Assembly: GCF_954871325.1 (NCBI RefSeq)
Contig: NC_088776.1
Coordinates: 54,454,569 to 54,518,568, forward strand
Direction of reading: 5' to 3'
Source: Gordionus sp. m RMFG-2023
Lineage: Eukaryota; Nematomorpha; Gordioida; Chordodea; Parachordodidae
DNA length: 64,000 nucleotides
Shown here: positions 34,885 through 46,540 of the stretch, in pieces
Layout: each line of letters opens with the position of its first letter
Numbering within the stretch: position 1 is the stretch's first letter
Notes under the pieces: model-generated
Seen by the model: the letters and a program-made list of their open reading frames with translations, nothing else
What the model was told of the DNA's origin: nothing
The model's database searches: none
Made by a program: the position numbers and the translations under genes

Positions 34885-37800
34885 ATGAATAAATTTTTAC
34901 CAATTTTTCTCTTGCTAGTTTTGATTTTCTGCGAGTCACAAGGTAAATAAAATTATTTATATAAATTTAAATATTTATTTCCATTATATATGTTTTCATA
35001 TTTATTCATTTAGAGGCTAGAAATAAATATTTAAATCTTTATAATGACAATTATTTGATCCTTTTAAAAAACTTTAAATGGAATTATTTCCCAAAAATGT
35101 CATCACTATGTTTTCATATTTATTCATTTAGAGGCTAGAAATAAATATTTAAATCTTTATAATGACAATTATTTGATCCTTTTAAAAAAATTTAAATGGA
35201 ATTATTTCCCAAAAATGTCATCACTACAATAACAAAATCATAAAAACTTTATCTTTTTTTACAAAAAAATAAAAACATTTTAGCTAATTAATATTAATTA
35301 TATATTTATGAATTCACTCTAACTCTAAATCAGATACCTTTAAGAGCCTTGATTTTTTGATTAGGCCCTGCCCAGACCTTAGCAAGAAATTCTATAGGCC
35401 TAGGTTAGATCCGGCCCTCATTTAATTTAAAAAAATCCCAAGCCCGCAATAACATTTTATACATAATTATACTGAAATAATACGAATGGAAATATAACAT
35501 AATATTAAGTAATTATATAATATTAATAAGAAATAATTTAAGATATTTTATATGAAAATAAGCAATATTTCAATGTAATTAGGCAATAATTTTGTTTGTA
35601 ATACTGAAATGCATTATTAGAGATAAATTTAAAATTTTTTAAAGTTAGCAACTGTTTTGGACAAAAAAGATGACGGGTTTAAAAAAAGCTATGTTTACAT
35701 TACAAGCAGCAGTAATAAGGAAAATAATATTGATGATATTTTAATAATCTATTCTTGTGTTATTAAATATCTTTAAAATAAACAAAATTTAAAAAATGAC
35801 TCGAATAAAATACTAAAATAAATCAATATTTACCTTCCTTACTTATTGGTTCTTTTGTTTTTAAAGGAAAATCTTGTTATTTTGGCTGAGATTGCTCTAG
35901 CTTTTAAAAAAGAATATATTCATTTTCAAGTAATTAATATTCAAATTCTCTTTTATTTTAGGCAGATCTACAAACAAAGGTAATGTGGCTTTTCTATTCA
36001 AATATAATAATTAACAAATATATTCAAATAATTGTACACCCATAGTTTCCTATATAAATAATGTACATTAAAATTTCGAGAAAACTTTAAAAATCATTAT
36101 TTTTTAATTGAGTAAATGAACTTTGTTACAATAATTTTATAAAAAAAATTGAACTAACTACCGAAATAATCTTCTTTATTTGAAAAAAAAAATCAGAAGG
36201 TTTTATTTATTAAATTATTTGGAATTGATAATATTTTAGAAGCTCAATTCAAAATATTAGGTGAATTTTACTAATAAAAAATAATTTAGTATCAATTTTA
36301 ATTTTTCTATTTATAACTAATTGTTTATTTAAGAATTGGCTCTAAAAGTTCTCTAATATTTAATAGAATTGTGGCTCATCAATTTAATTTTAAATATTCG
36401 GATTGAGTTTGAAGTTGTTCAAATCTTTTAGGGATGGATGAAGCACTACCTCGTACCATTTGCTAAGATCTTTTAAAAATGTTCTATGGAAATCGCTGTT
36501 CTAAGAATAAATTATTCTTCACATTCATAATCGAATGCATATGATTCCTACAGCATTCTTAGTTCGGTTCATTTTAACCTTTGTTTGAATTAAACAGGAT
36601 TATTTTTTAACACTTTTATGATTTAATGATAAGGAGGAATAAAAGCAGCTTACATTATTTGCAAAGTTTTCTAAATAAAGATATAATATCGTGTTATTAC
36701 TATGTCTTTTTTGCTTTTCTAAAGAGTATTTATGGCTCATTGTAATTCATAATTCATTTTCTTTGTCAGTTTTTAGTTTTTTATATTGAAAATCTGATAA
36801 ATAATTTGAGGAAATTTTTTTTAAAAATTTGTTGCTAGCATTAAAAAATTTGTAGATTTCAATATGATAATTATTCATAATATCAAAATAATTATATATA
36901 AGAATTATTCCGCGGCAATTATTTTTTAATAATTTTATTATTTATAATATAAGACATACATTGATTATTATGTAATTAATGATTTATAATAATTACCGTT
37001 TACTAGTTTGAATATTGATAAATATTATTTTAGGAATACAATTTTATAATTTTTTAGGTTTAATGATTTGTTCACTTTTTTATAGAAATTGCGATAAATT
37101 AGACTTTTCTGCTATAAATTTGTGTTGAATATAAAAACATAAGAAATATAATTATAAATCCTTCTAAAAGCATGTTTTATTTTAGAGGATATTTCGGAAA
37201 GTAATGCATTTTGATTTTGCGTATCTAGTTTGAACATTGGCGGATATTTAAATTTTATTAATACAATTTTATATTAAAATTTTTAGGTTTAAAGATTTAT
37301 TAATTTGTTTATAGTAGACTTAACTTATTTGCGATAAGTCTCATCTGTAACTAATTTGTATTGAATAAGTAGAAACATAAGAAATATCTTTATAAATTCC
37401 TGAACTAATAATTTATGTTTTATTTTAGACAGTATTTCGAAATTAAGTAATAAATTTTGATTTTACATTATTGGTGTAAGAGGGAATATATATCTTATTA
37501 TTATAAAATTGACCATATATCAGAGATCAGAGGCACCATGGCTGGGCCCAAGCTAGATTTAAGAAAAATTATCCCAGTCCGATCCGAAAAACAAAATATT
37601 TTGGCATAAATTTCTTTGAAAAACATTTAGTAAGGGTGGGCAAAATTTTTTTCTACAGCTTTGGATTTTTAAAAAATTTTTAATATTCCTTTGGCATTTT
37701 ATGAATTGTTTTTCATATGAAATCCTTATCTTTTCAAATCTTATCTCCCCATTTGTCGTAAAAGGAGTGGGTTTGAATCATATCACTTTCGACTGGTCGA

Positions 37801-39111
37801 TGGTAATTCCCTTATTTACTGTTCTCCTAATAATTTAATATAGTCTATTATATAAATGTCAGTTATTCTGAGAGATAATGATAATTATCTAAAATTATAA
37901 AATAAATATTTTAAATATTTAGTTCTGTTGCTTTTAATTTGATTAAATATCACCTAAAATGTTGATTATTTGAATAAATCAATTTGAATAATATTTTTTT
38001 TAAAGATAATAAAAAGTAAATATATGAGATGTGATGCGGCCCTGCCAAGGGATTTTTTAAAAATATTTTACACCCGTGACGAAGGACCTGGCCTGCACGT
38101 TATGCCTAGAATGTGTATGATTCTCATTTATTTTAAAACATAGGAGAATAATTTTTAAAGTACCCATTTTTGAATATTAGGTGGATACTGCCAATATAAA
38201 CTATATTGTTATTCCAGCATGTCTAGAATACCTTCCTTATAAATTTCAATCAATTTTAACAATATGCCTTTGTGTTTATAATTTAGATAAAAAATAAATA
38301 TAGAAAATAGATACAAATTAAAAGTATTTCAAAATATCTTTGACAGTGTGGGTACTCTATACATGTTGAAATACATCTCTGGTTATTTTCAAATTTAAAA
38401 ATGGCCTCAGTAAATTATTTAAAATTGAGAGATTTTATTCCCAATGAGTTCTATATCCCAATACGACATACATAGTTTAACAATTATCAATAGACCCAAA
38501 ATGAGCCTTCAGCTGACTCCTATCTAAAACTTTAATCAATGAATCGTCAGACTAAACTAATATACTAATGTCATTGTTTGAATAATCAAAATGATCCTCA
38601 TAATAGAAGGGATTATATACAAGGTTAACGAAAAGGATCTTAAGAGACTAATAATTATCATAATGAAAAATATTTTATATTTTATTCTCAAAATAAATTT
38701 AACTTTTTTTGGGATAAAATGAGTCCAACCTGGGGAAAGATACTTTTTGATTGGTTAAATTTAAACCTTGTTTATATTAATGGAATTTCTTTTAAATAAC
38801 CCCATTTTAATTATATTTAACTATTATATATATATGCTTAGAAAAATCTTCTAAAACTCATTCAAATTTTAGAATAATTGAGAACTATTAAATTTAATTG
38901 CTAACAGGGCCCTATTCTATTACACACCTTAAGTTTATATCTATATTATGAATTTATAACTTTCTACAATTATATATATTTAAAATTATTCGCAGGAAAG
39001 CTAACTGAAATAATAGGTAATAAATAATTATTCGAAAAGTAATGATGACTAAAATTCCTATCCTTTTTAGAAGACTATGCCCAGAAGAAAAGTACATTAT
39101 TTCCATACTAG
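34885..39111 (+). CDS. Candidate micro-exon gene (MEG-like) encoding a small secreted protein
   Basis: Exon 1 (34,885-34,942) encodes a signal peptide, MNKFLPIFLLLVLIFCESQ, and ends at a CAAG/GTAAAT donor in phase 1. Candidate internal micro-exons, each preceded by a T-rich AG acceptor and followed by GT, are 35,962-35,979 (18 nt, GRSTNK), 36,240-36,260 (21 nt, EAQFKIL), 37,034-37,057 (24 nt, GIQFYNFL), 37,186-37,200 (15 nt, EDISE), 37,429-37,446 (18 nt, SISKL) and 38,996-39,016 (21 nt, KLTEII). All are phase 1 in and out, so any combination keeps frame. The last exon (39,071-39,111) reads EDYAQKKSTLFPY and stop. The full product would be 71 residues. This is the layout of schistosome MEG genes, which make variable secreted proteins. 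Exons 1, 2, 7 and 8 have the best splice sites; exon 4 has a weak GTTTAA donor. No transcript evidence; some micro-exons may be false. Confidence 0.55.
34985..35222 (+). repeat. 118-bp tandem duplication in the first intron of the MEG-like gene
   Basis: Two almost identical consecutive units, each containing TTCATATTTATTCATTTAG followed by AGGCTAGAAATAAATAT. Each has an acceptor-like end and an open stretch after it (EARNKYLNLYNDNY), but no nearby donor, so I do not call an exon. Confidence 0.8.
35331..35460. mobile_element. hAT family A remnant
   Basis: CAGATACCTTTAAGAGCC at the left, GGCCCTGCCCAGAC and GATCCGGCCC inside, resembling eroded family A ends and arms. It lies within the first intron of the MEG-like gene. 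Confidence 0.45.
36980..37480 (+). repeat. ~245-bp tandem duplication carrying micro-exons 5 and 6
   Basis: 36,980-37,230 and 37,230-37,480 are diverged copies. Both have AACATAAGAAATAT followed by TATGTTTTATTTTAG or CATGTTTTATTTTAG and then a micro-exon: GAGGATATTTCGG-type in the first, ACAGTATTTCGAAA-type in the second. The GTAAT donor is kept in both. This shows the two micro-exons arose by duplication of an intron-exon block. Confidence 0.65.
37521..38104 (-). mobile_element. hAT family A remnant with transposase traces
   Basis: Starts CAGAGATCAGAGGCACCATGG, a diverged copy of the family's left end, and finishes GGACCTGGCCTGCACG. The inside segment 37,735-37,880 aligns with the minus-strand transposase region of the 15,190 element (CCCCATTTGTCGTAAAA versus CCCCATTTGTCATAAAA; GACTGGTCGATGGTA in both). 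No clear target duplication. It sits between micro-exons 6 and 7. Confidence 0.6.
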
Positions 39112-39289
39112 AATAATTATAAAATTGTAGTATTTTGGGAAAATTAAATAATATTTTCTAGCACCCATCCCTTCGGTAGTTTTAATTTATTTAAAATTTG
39201 AGACTACGTAGAATCCAAATCTTGTGGAGATCAATTTAAGATTGATTTAATTGAAAATTAATATATACAATATTAATTCAATACGTGAA

Positions 39290-39985
39290 TTTGGAATTCA
39301 AAAGATGGTTATAAAACTAAGTTAATAGTCATTTCTTAATTTTATTTCTCTCCTCTACTTATTGTATTCTAATTATTATTAGATAGCAACTGAAAAAAAT
39401 GAAATACTAATATTGAAAAGCAACACATTATTTTAATTCCAATCCCAATTGAAATAATTTAATTTTTTTTAATTGATTACGAGAAATTTGTTTAAGTTTC
39501 AGTTATTTAAGGGAAATAAAATTCAAAAGTTTTTAACCTAAGAAAAAGATTTGATATATTTATAATTTAAAATAACTCACGCTTTGAAATTTCCCTTTAT
39601 ATTTTATATTTTAAGGTAAAATTATATTTTAAATTTTAGCCCCAAAATTACATTACTAGGTCATGCAAATTTCAATTTGTCTCTAAAAGAATGCATTATT
39701 TAGTAAGACTAAATTTCGTAAATTTATATTATATTAATGACTTATATTGCTGAGTGAATTAATTTCTATAACTAAAACTTAAGTCAAAATCATACAATAA
39801 GGGATTTTTACAGAGGAAGGGGATGGGGTAATCATATTATCACTTTTTTTTTCATGCGCTAATTTTTTGTCATTTATTTCTAAAATACAAATTCGATAAG
39901 CAGTAAAAATATGAAACAGATATTATTAATGTAAATTATATAAAAATAGATTCATTGCTGCCGCAGAAAGAAAATACATCAAAAT
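39290..39985 (+). repeat. Duplicated block, copy 1 (partner at 41,395)
   Basis: Collinear with 41,395-42,390. Shared landmarks are ACTAAGTTAATA, GAAACTGAAAAAAATGAAATAC-like sequence, AATAACTCACGCTTTGA and GATTCATTGCTGCCGCAGAAAG. No protein recognisable. Confidence 0.7.
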
Positions 39986-40816
39986 TTTTGGCATTTATGG
40001 GTTTTTATGCTTTTCGCGTAAAATCCATTTAAAAATAACTAAATAACATATAGGCAAATACGATTGATATTAAATTCTACCTAGATAGAAATTGTTAACC
40101 GAATTTCCAAAAAATATTATGAGAAATTGTTTGATGGCATTTGAAGGAGAAACTGATATTTTAAACATTCCTAATATACCTGGCATAAAGTTTTATTGAG
40201 ATTGCTTATTAGCTTAGTATAATATGTTTTTATATATTTAAATTAGCCACAATGGCTAAGCCTATTACGGACAAACAAAAAATTGCAGACTTTATAATTT
40301 CTAATAAATAAACGGATCAATTTAACCGTTTTTTAAAAATGGTTAAATCAAGATTTTGACCAAAATAATATCTATTAAACCTAGGAAATCTTGTCATAGA
40401 GGGGAAAAAGATATGAGCAACTCTGAATGGGATCCCGAGGTTTAGTTAATATTAATCTGGCTAGAATTTTTTAAGACTACTTTCAATTCTAATGTACATT
40501 TTTAAAAAAAATTCTAAAAAAAATGCTCTAATCTTTTTAAATATATATTATATACTTTATAGTCTCTTTATTTTAGAAACAATTAATAACTTAGCTAAAT
40601 CTTTTATTGTGGATATTTAAATATATAGCGAGTTTTATTTCCTTTAAAAAAAAAATTTTTTTTTATTTAAAAATAATAAATATGCTATCGCATAAATCTT
40701 TAAATTTAATATTTATTCACGTTATAACAATCTGAAAATGATCATTACTCGGTCAATCATAGCAGAAACTTTATAAAAAAAATTGTAGTCCTAACTTAAT
40801 AGCATTTATAGCACAC

Positions 40817-41178
40817 TAGTGATCTGCATAGGGCCTAATCTTTCAAGCCCGGTCCGGCCCGAAATTTTTTAAAAAATAATTTACCAGCCTAGCCCGAATT
40901 TATTTAAACATAAAAATTAATTTTTATAATTACTCAAAATAAATGATATATGTTATATGGCGTCTAGTTTCTATAAATAAAATCTAATATTTTTATTTTA
41001 CATTAAAAATTCAACATAAAATTGATAAATTTATATATATTAAAAAATTCCAGCTCAACCCGACCCGGCCCGATTTTTAAAAAAAAATATTAGACCCGGC
41101 CCAGATCGAACCAGATTTATTTTTAAAAAAATAAACCCGAGCCTGGCTACGGGTCGGGCCTACTTTTGCAGATCTCTA
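40817..41178. mobile_element. hAT-type MITE, family A, diverged TIRs but perfect target duplication
   Basis: The ends TAGTGATCTGCATAGGGCC and TTTTGCAGATCTCTA are diverged family A termini. Both flanks are TAGCACAC. GC-rich blocks (CCCGGTCCGGCCCG, GACCCGGCCC, GGGTCGGGCC) alternate with AT-rich spacers. 362 bp. Confidence 0.85.
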
Positions 41179-41394
41179 TAGCACACACCTTTCCATTTTT
41201 TATGTGAAATTACTTTGTTTGAATTATTATTACATCAAAAAATTTCCATCCATATCCATAATATCGCATATTTATTATTTTATAAAAAAAATATTAATAA
41301 AAATTACCCCGAGTTTTTTATTAAAAAATTACCTAGATTTTTATTGAGATTTTTTATTTATACAAATTTTTTCAGGTTTTTTTTAACAATATCG

Positions 41395-42390
41395 CTTGGA
41401 ATTTAGAATAATGGTTATAAACTAAGTTAATATTTATTTCTTAATTTTATCTCTCCTCTACTTATAAGTGCTATTATTATTATTAAATGGAAACTGAAAA
41501 AAATGAAATACAATTAGCAATTGAAATAACACATTATTTTCATTTGCAATTGTAATAATTTTATCTCTTTAATTGAAAATTTTTTCAGTTATTTAAGGGA
41601 AGCATGATTATTCAAAAGATTTTAACCAAAGAAAAATATTTAATATTTATCACATAAAATAACTCACGCTTTGATATTTTTTAAAATATTTAATTTAATT
41701 TTAAGGCAAAATTACATTTTAATATTTATTTTAGCCACGCCAACTACAATACCAAATTTCAAATTATCTAAAAAAGGAATGTATTTTTTAGTATAACTAA
41801 ATTTCAAATTAACAATATATTAATGATTAATAAGTGAATTAAGTTCCATATATAAAACTTTGAAATCGGACAATAATTATAAATTTTTACAGGGAAGGGC
41901 CTGTGTAAGGAGGCGCATTTTTAAAAAATATGCATATTTTTAAATCATATTATCACTGTTTTCATTTTTTTCATGAGCTATGCCTCTAAAATAAAATTCG
42001 CGAAAAAGCAGCTCAAAATTTGAATTAAGTTTTATGTATGCAAATTATATAAAAATATAAATAAACTGTTTAATTGTATTTTATATAATTTGCATAATGT
42101 CTATATACTTTTTTAATTTAAAATTCCCATAAAACTCCTAAATTTTTTAAAATACCCATTTAAAAAAATATCTATAGACTGACTGACTTTTTTTTATTAA
42201 TCATTTCTCTCACCTTTGGCATTTATTTATTTTTATTTTTAAAATATTTTTATTAATTTTGTTATTTTGTTTTAACACTAATAACATTTTAATTCAAATA
42301 AAATAATTGATATTTATATCTTTTTTTTAAAATACATATATAGTGAATCAAATAAGAGATTCATTGCTGCCGCAGAAAGAAAATGCATAT
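41395..42390 (+). repeat. Duplicated block, copy 2 (partner at 39,290)
   Basis: Same order of landmarks as copy 1, but with about 300 extra bp at roughly 42,060-42,355 before the shared GATTCATTGCTGCCGCAGAAAG. The two copies flank the MITE at 40,817. Confidence 0.7.
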
Positions 42391-42417
42391 AATCATTAAA
42401 ATCGAAAATATCAATGA

Positions 42418-42766
42418 CTAAAATTTTATTGTATCACAATGATACATCTAGTTTATGACAAAGTGAATTCCAACTTCTTTCTTCGGTTTAAATAAATCGA
42501 AAATTGACATCATATTGATGTTTGATATGTGTAACATATAATATTGTCATAAAATAATATATTAAATTAAACATATAATCTACGAATAATTTTATTGTAT
42601 CACAAAGATACATTCAGTTTATGACAAAGTGAATTCCAACTTCTTTCTATGGTTTAAATAAATCGAAAAAATGAATGACATCATATTGATGTTTGATATG
42701 TATAACATATAATATTGTAATAAAATATTATATAAAATTAAACATATTATCTATGAATCTATGATA
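42418..42766 (+). repeat. ~175-bp tandem duplication
   Basis: Two consecutive units both contain TTTTATTGTATCACAA, GACAAAGTGAATTCCAACTT, AAATAAATCGAAAA and CATATTGATGTTTGATATG. Confidence 0.85.
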
Positions 42767-44010
42767 TTTATTTATACATATTTGATTGTCATTTTATATT
42801 AGATAAAATTATATAGAATGTAATAATACTATTTTACAACAATTTTCTAAATTTAAAAACGTGTTTCCTACAAAGTATATATAATTCATTAAGAAATATT
42901 GAAAATTAACAAAATTTTGAATTATTCCAATAGGATAATATATTTTTTATTTGTCGTATAATTATTTTAATAATATTATTCTACTTGTAAATTGAATAAT
43001 TTGGAACTACTTACCCGCCAAATAAATTTAAATATTTTATAGAGAAAATATTAATTAACCATTTTTAAGTTGATTTATTTCTCCCTTTCCTATTTTTTGA
43101 ATATTTAAGAATGAAAAAATATACACAAATATTAAAATTTTCATGCAAACTTATACCACATATTATAATAATACACCCAAAAAATTGAATCAGAAAACTC
43201 TGCCATTTCCAAAATAATGAATAGACCCATACTAATATTTTCCCATCTAATTCTCTAGAATATTTTTGTGCGTTAATCTATACTTCCAATATTTTTTTGA
43301 TATATATCAAATTTTAAATGGTTAAAAAATTTAAGACTGTCAACGCTATTTTTAAATGAACGTTTTCTCAGGTAATATTGGGGAGATAATTAAATATTTT
43401 CGTAAAAATTATTCTAGGAGTTATTTAAGAATATCTTAAGTTTGATAAATTTATTATGACTTAACTATATTGACAATTTCTAATACATAAATTCAAATAT
43501 AAACTGTATAATCGGTTTATAACTCATTATAAAGTAAATGTCCCTCAAATTTTGTCACGAAAAACAAACTCTTACTCAGCAAGCTTCCTTATATTTTTGT
43601 AGCAAATAATATAATATTAATATAAAAAATTTTTAGGGGAGAAGGGGGGGGGGGGCTTTTAATAAGCAAAATAAATAAGCCAAACTAAAAGATCGATTTT
43701 TTTTTATGGCCAAATTATTTTATTTTTAAGTTTAAGCGTTTATAATTTTTTAACTTTTATTTTCTACGTCTTCATTCGAATTTATGAATTTTTATCTAAG
43801 AACTATTAAGTAAAAGCGAATAGAGCTAAATTTAAATGAATACAATTATCATTATTAATTTTCATCTTTTTTTTAAAACAAATAGCAGGATCACCGAAGA
43901 GTAAATTTAAATGTTATTTTATAATTTTAGATAGCTAATATAATAACAGGATTCTAATCCTATGCGATAACTTAGAATATTATATTTTAAAACTATATTC
44001 ATTACAATAA
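42767..44010. other. AT-rich DNA, nothing recognised
   Basis: Contains a G homopolymer near 43,645-43,656 preceded by AGGGGAGAA. No exon supported. Confidence 0.45.
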
Positions 44011-44175
44011 AGCTTTAAAAATGTAACTGTTTATTCAGATTATACCACTTTAGCAGCTACCCCTTTAGAACCTGCTGCGGGAGTTTTAGCTACATTTTTT
44101 CAAAATGTTTTAGCTTTAGGATCCTATTTAACTGGTTTAAAAAAATTCGGAGCCCCTAAAAGTTTGTTAATTTAA
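44011..44175 (+). CDS. Short unidentified hydrophobic open segment
   Basis: A plus-strand frame with non-random composition reads SDYTTLAATPLEPAAG then VLATFFQNVLALGSYLTGLK and KFGAPKSLLI, ending at 44,175. It has one plausible transmembrane stretch and uses GC-containing codons (GCG, GGA, CCC) more than its surroundings. A TTATTCAG acceptor-like site lies inside it at about 44,037. I recognise no family. It could be a terminal exon, an organelle-derived insert or chance. Confidence 0.25.
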   Translation, partial: SFKNVTVYSDYTTLAATPLEPAAGVLATFFQNVLALGSYLTGLKKFGAPKSLLI

Positions 44176-44199
44176 ATAATATATATATAATTATTTTTT

Positions 44200-44397
44200 A
44201 TGAATACCCCGCTAGAATGGAAACCCATTTTTTTATTTAGATTTTATTTATTATTCCAATTAAGAGTTATAAGAAACGCCCTAAGATTACATCCCAATAA
44301 ATGTTTAAGAAAATTTAAGAACGTAATTATTAGTAAAAACAAAAAATATATAAATATGCTCATACATATGGAAAAGATATATCCTTATTTATGCTGA
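44200..44397 (+). CDS. Short unidentified open frame, 65 codons
   Basis: Starts MNTPLEWKPIFLFRFYLL, 25 bp after the preceding segment, and continues basic (LRLHPNKCLRKFKNVI, SKNKKYINMLIHMEK). It contains an acceptor-like TTTATTTAG at 44,233. No recognised domain. The closeness to 44,011-44,175 suggests the two may belong together, but I cannot show it. Confidence 0.2.
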   Translation: MNTPLEWKPIFLFRFYLLFQLRVIRNALRLHPNKCLRKFKNVIISKNKKYINMLIHMEKIYPYLC

Positions 44398-44678
44398 ACA
44401 AAAAAAATTTTACATTAATTTTAAATTTATGTCATTTTATAATATTTATATTATAAAATATATATTCATATTTTATTGTAAATTAAGCTACTATTATTGT
44501 TAAATGTGCATAATACTTTATTTGTCTTCTTTTTTATATATTTTTATTATTTTTCCGATATATAAATCAATTTTTTAAAAATACTCCATCTTGCGAGGAT
44601 TTTTTTGTTATTTTCTTATTAAATATCATTAATATAAAAATTGTTTAATATTTATATTTAATCTTTTATATTTTTATA

Positions 44679-46540
44679 CAGGGTTGCAGGTGTTTTATTT
44701 GGTGATACTTGAAGTGTTAAAAAACAGAAATACCTCATTTATGTATTAGGAAAAAAATAGTTTAAGTGATTTTTTTTGAAATTTTTTATAAACCTTATTT
44801 TAATTTAAAAAAATCGGAATTAAAAATTTTATAATAAATGTAAATGCCATTCTTTTTTCGGAAGAACGAAATATAAAAATTTTTTTTTGAATAGCAAACC
44901 AATTATTAAAATATTTATTTTTTAAATTTAGAAAATATAAATTTCTAATATTTTTTTTCTTCAAATATAGTTGAATATTTTATTTTTATATATTATAATA
45001 ATTTATAATTACAAGTACAAACACATATAATAATTTACATAATGATTTAATTTTGTGAGAAAATATTATATTTTAAAATTGTATTCCGTTTAGTTGTTTG
45101 AGTGTTCCGAAATTTGCATCTTTATTTTATATAAATAGAGAAAAGATAAATATATATTTAAAATATTGTATAAATAAATTTATATTACTTTTAATTGATT
45201 AGTTGTCCCCGATAACCAAGTTCCAAAAAATCATGCATATGATTATAAATGTTTGTAAAATCGTACGGTATATACCGATTTAATATCGAAGTAACATTTT
45301 TTACGATTTATCTCTATTGTTTGGCCTTGGTATAGAGATAGACCTATATTTGCGAAAAAGTTTTCAATAGGATTTAATTGAGGTGAATATGGCGGAAGAT
45401 ATTCAATTCGATTTTTATAGCTACCGATAAGATGCCACTTGTGTATTGCGGCATTATCCATAATGATAATTGCATCATTTGTAAGAATTGTTACTAATTC
45501 TCTCAGATAATCAAGAAAAAGCACCCCATTATAAGGTCCTTCAATAATTCAATAGGTTATAAGGCACCTAATTCCTATCCTATATAAAATGCTAACGTTC
45601 TAGCCTTTGGAAGGTGGAACTATCACAGTTGGTGTGACATTGTGGGGGGAGGGCCCAAGTATACACAGGTATGACATGTGTTTATGCCAGTTTCATCCAG
45701 AAAAAACATTTTTTCCATAGGAATGTTTATCATTTTAAGGCAATAAGACTGACGAATACGAATTGCTCCTGGTGTATTTCGTCGATTGGGCTCTTTCCCA
45801 GCCCATTTTTTAGACCATCCTATTTTTTAAAATATATTTTCGGATGGTACCCTCATTTTTTAAGAAACCTGGAGGCAAATTTTTTATGATATCTTTGATA
45901 GTAGACGTGTTGTTATCCATTAAAAGATTTATCACCTTTCTTTCGATCTCAGATGTGTCTTTTTTTGCATCCTTTTTTTTGGATTTGATATTGCTTCAAG
46001 TCCTGCTATAAATTCTGGAGAGGTTCTTGCCTTAATTTGTTTACCGAGGCGATTGACATATCAATATGTTTAGCAATATCCTTTATTTTCATTCTCTCCA
46101 TATCGGGATGGGATAACAACTTTGTTACTATATTAATTTTCTCTTTATTCCAACAATTATATTTCCTTTTTGGGTTTTGAATTGCCGGTTAGTTTATAGG
46201 GTTTATTATAGTATAATTGGCACATATGGCAGATTGCGAAAATGTTGGAATGGAAAAGGAATAATTAGATAAAAAGGAATTATTATTAAATAAAGAGGAA
46301 TTTCTAAAACTATTATTGGTATTATTGGATAAAATATTATTAATATTAAACATTTTAAATTTAAAAAATTATTTTTTTGTAATTAAAAAGTTTTATGAGA
46401 GATTTCTATTTAATTAATAAATATTTTTCTTAATACATAAATGAGGTATTTCTGTTTTTAAAACACTTCAAACCTATTTATTATACCACTTAATAGTCTT
46501 TGTTTTTAATGTATCACCAAATAAAACACCTGCAACTCTG
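44679..46540 (-). mobile_element. Tc1/mariner-superfamily transposon with long TIRs and TA flanks
   Basis: Left end CAGGGTTGCAGGTGTTTTAT, right end in reverse CAGAGTTGCAGGTGTTTTAT, each flanked by TA (44,677-44,678 and 46,541-46,542), the standard Tc1/mariner target duplication. The inverted repeats extend inward to about 44,758 on the left and 46,425 on the right; the left TIR lacks roughly 40 bp present in the right one. The minus-strand interior carries a broken DDE transposase. 1,862 bp. Confidence 0.9.
45243..46370 (-). pseudogene. Tc1/mariner-type DDE transposase, broken
   Basis: Read on the minus strand, an Asn-rich start (about 46,350) is followed by MERMKIKDIAKHIDMSIASV (helix-turn-helix), then in other frames FLDETGINTCHT with the first catalytic Asp, and finally an intact frame (45,524-45,243) with LTNDAIIIMDNAAIHKW holding the second Asp and EYLPPYSPQLNPIENFFA holding the Glu. 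Thirty residues separate the last D and E, shorter than the 34 usual for Tc1. Several stops and shifts in the N-terminal two thirds. It would cut and paste the surrounding TIR element. The last frame ends in a short C-terminus after PIEN, so truncation is possible. Confidence 0.8.

Noticed and set aside
35867-35935. Possible extra exon of the micro-exon gene after TTTTTAAAG
   Set aside because: In the required phase it meets a stop (TGA) before any donor.
39632-39675. Further micro-exon candidate (20 nt after AAATTTTAG)
   Set aside because: Length not a multiple of three, downstream of the gene's stop, and the duplicated copy at 41.7 kb does not preserve the borders.
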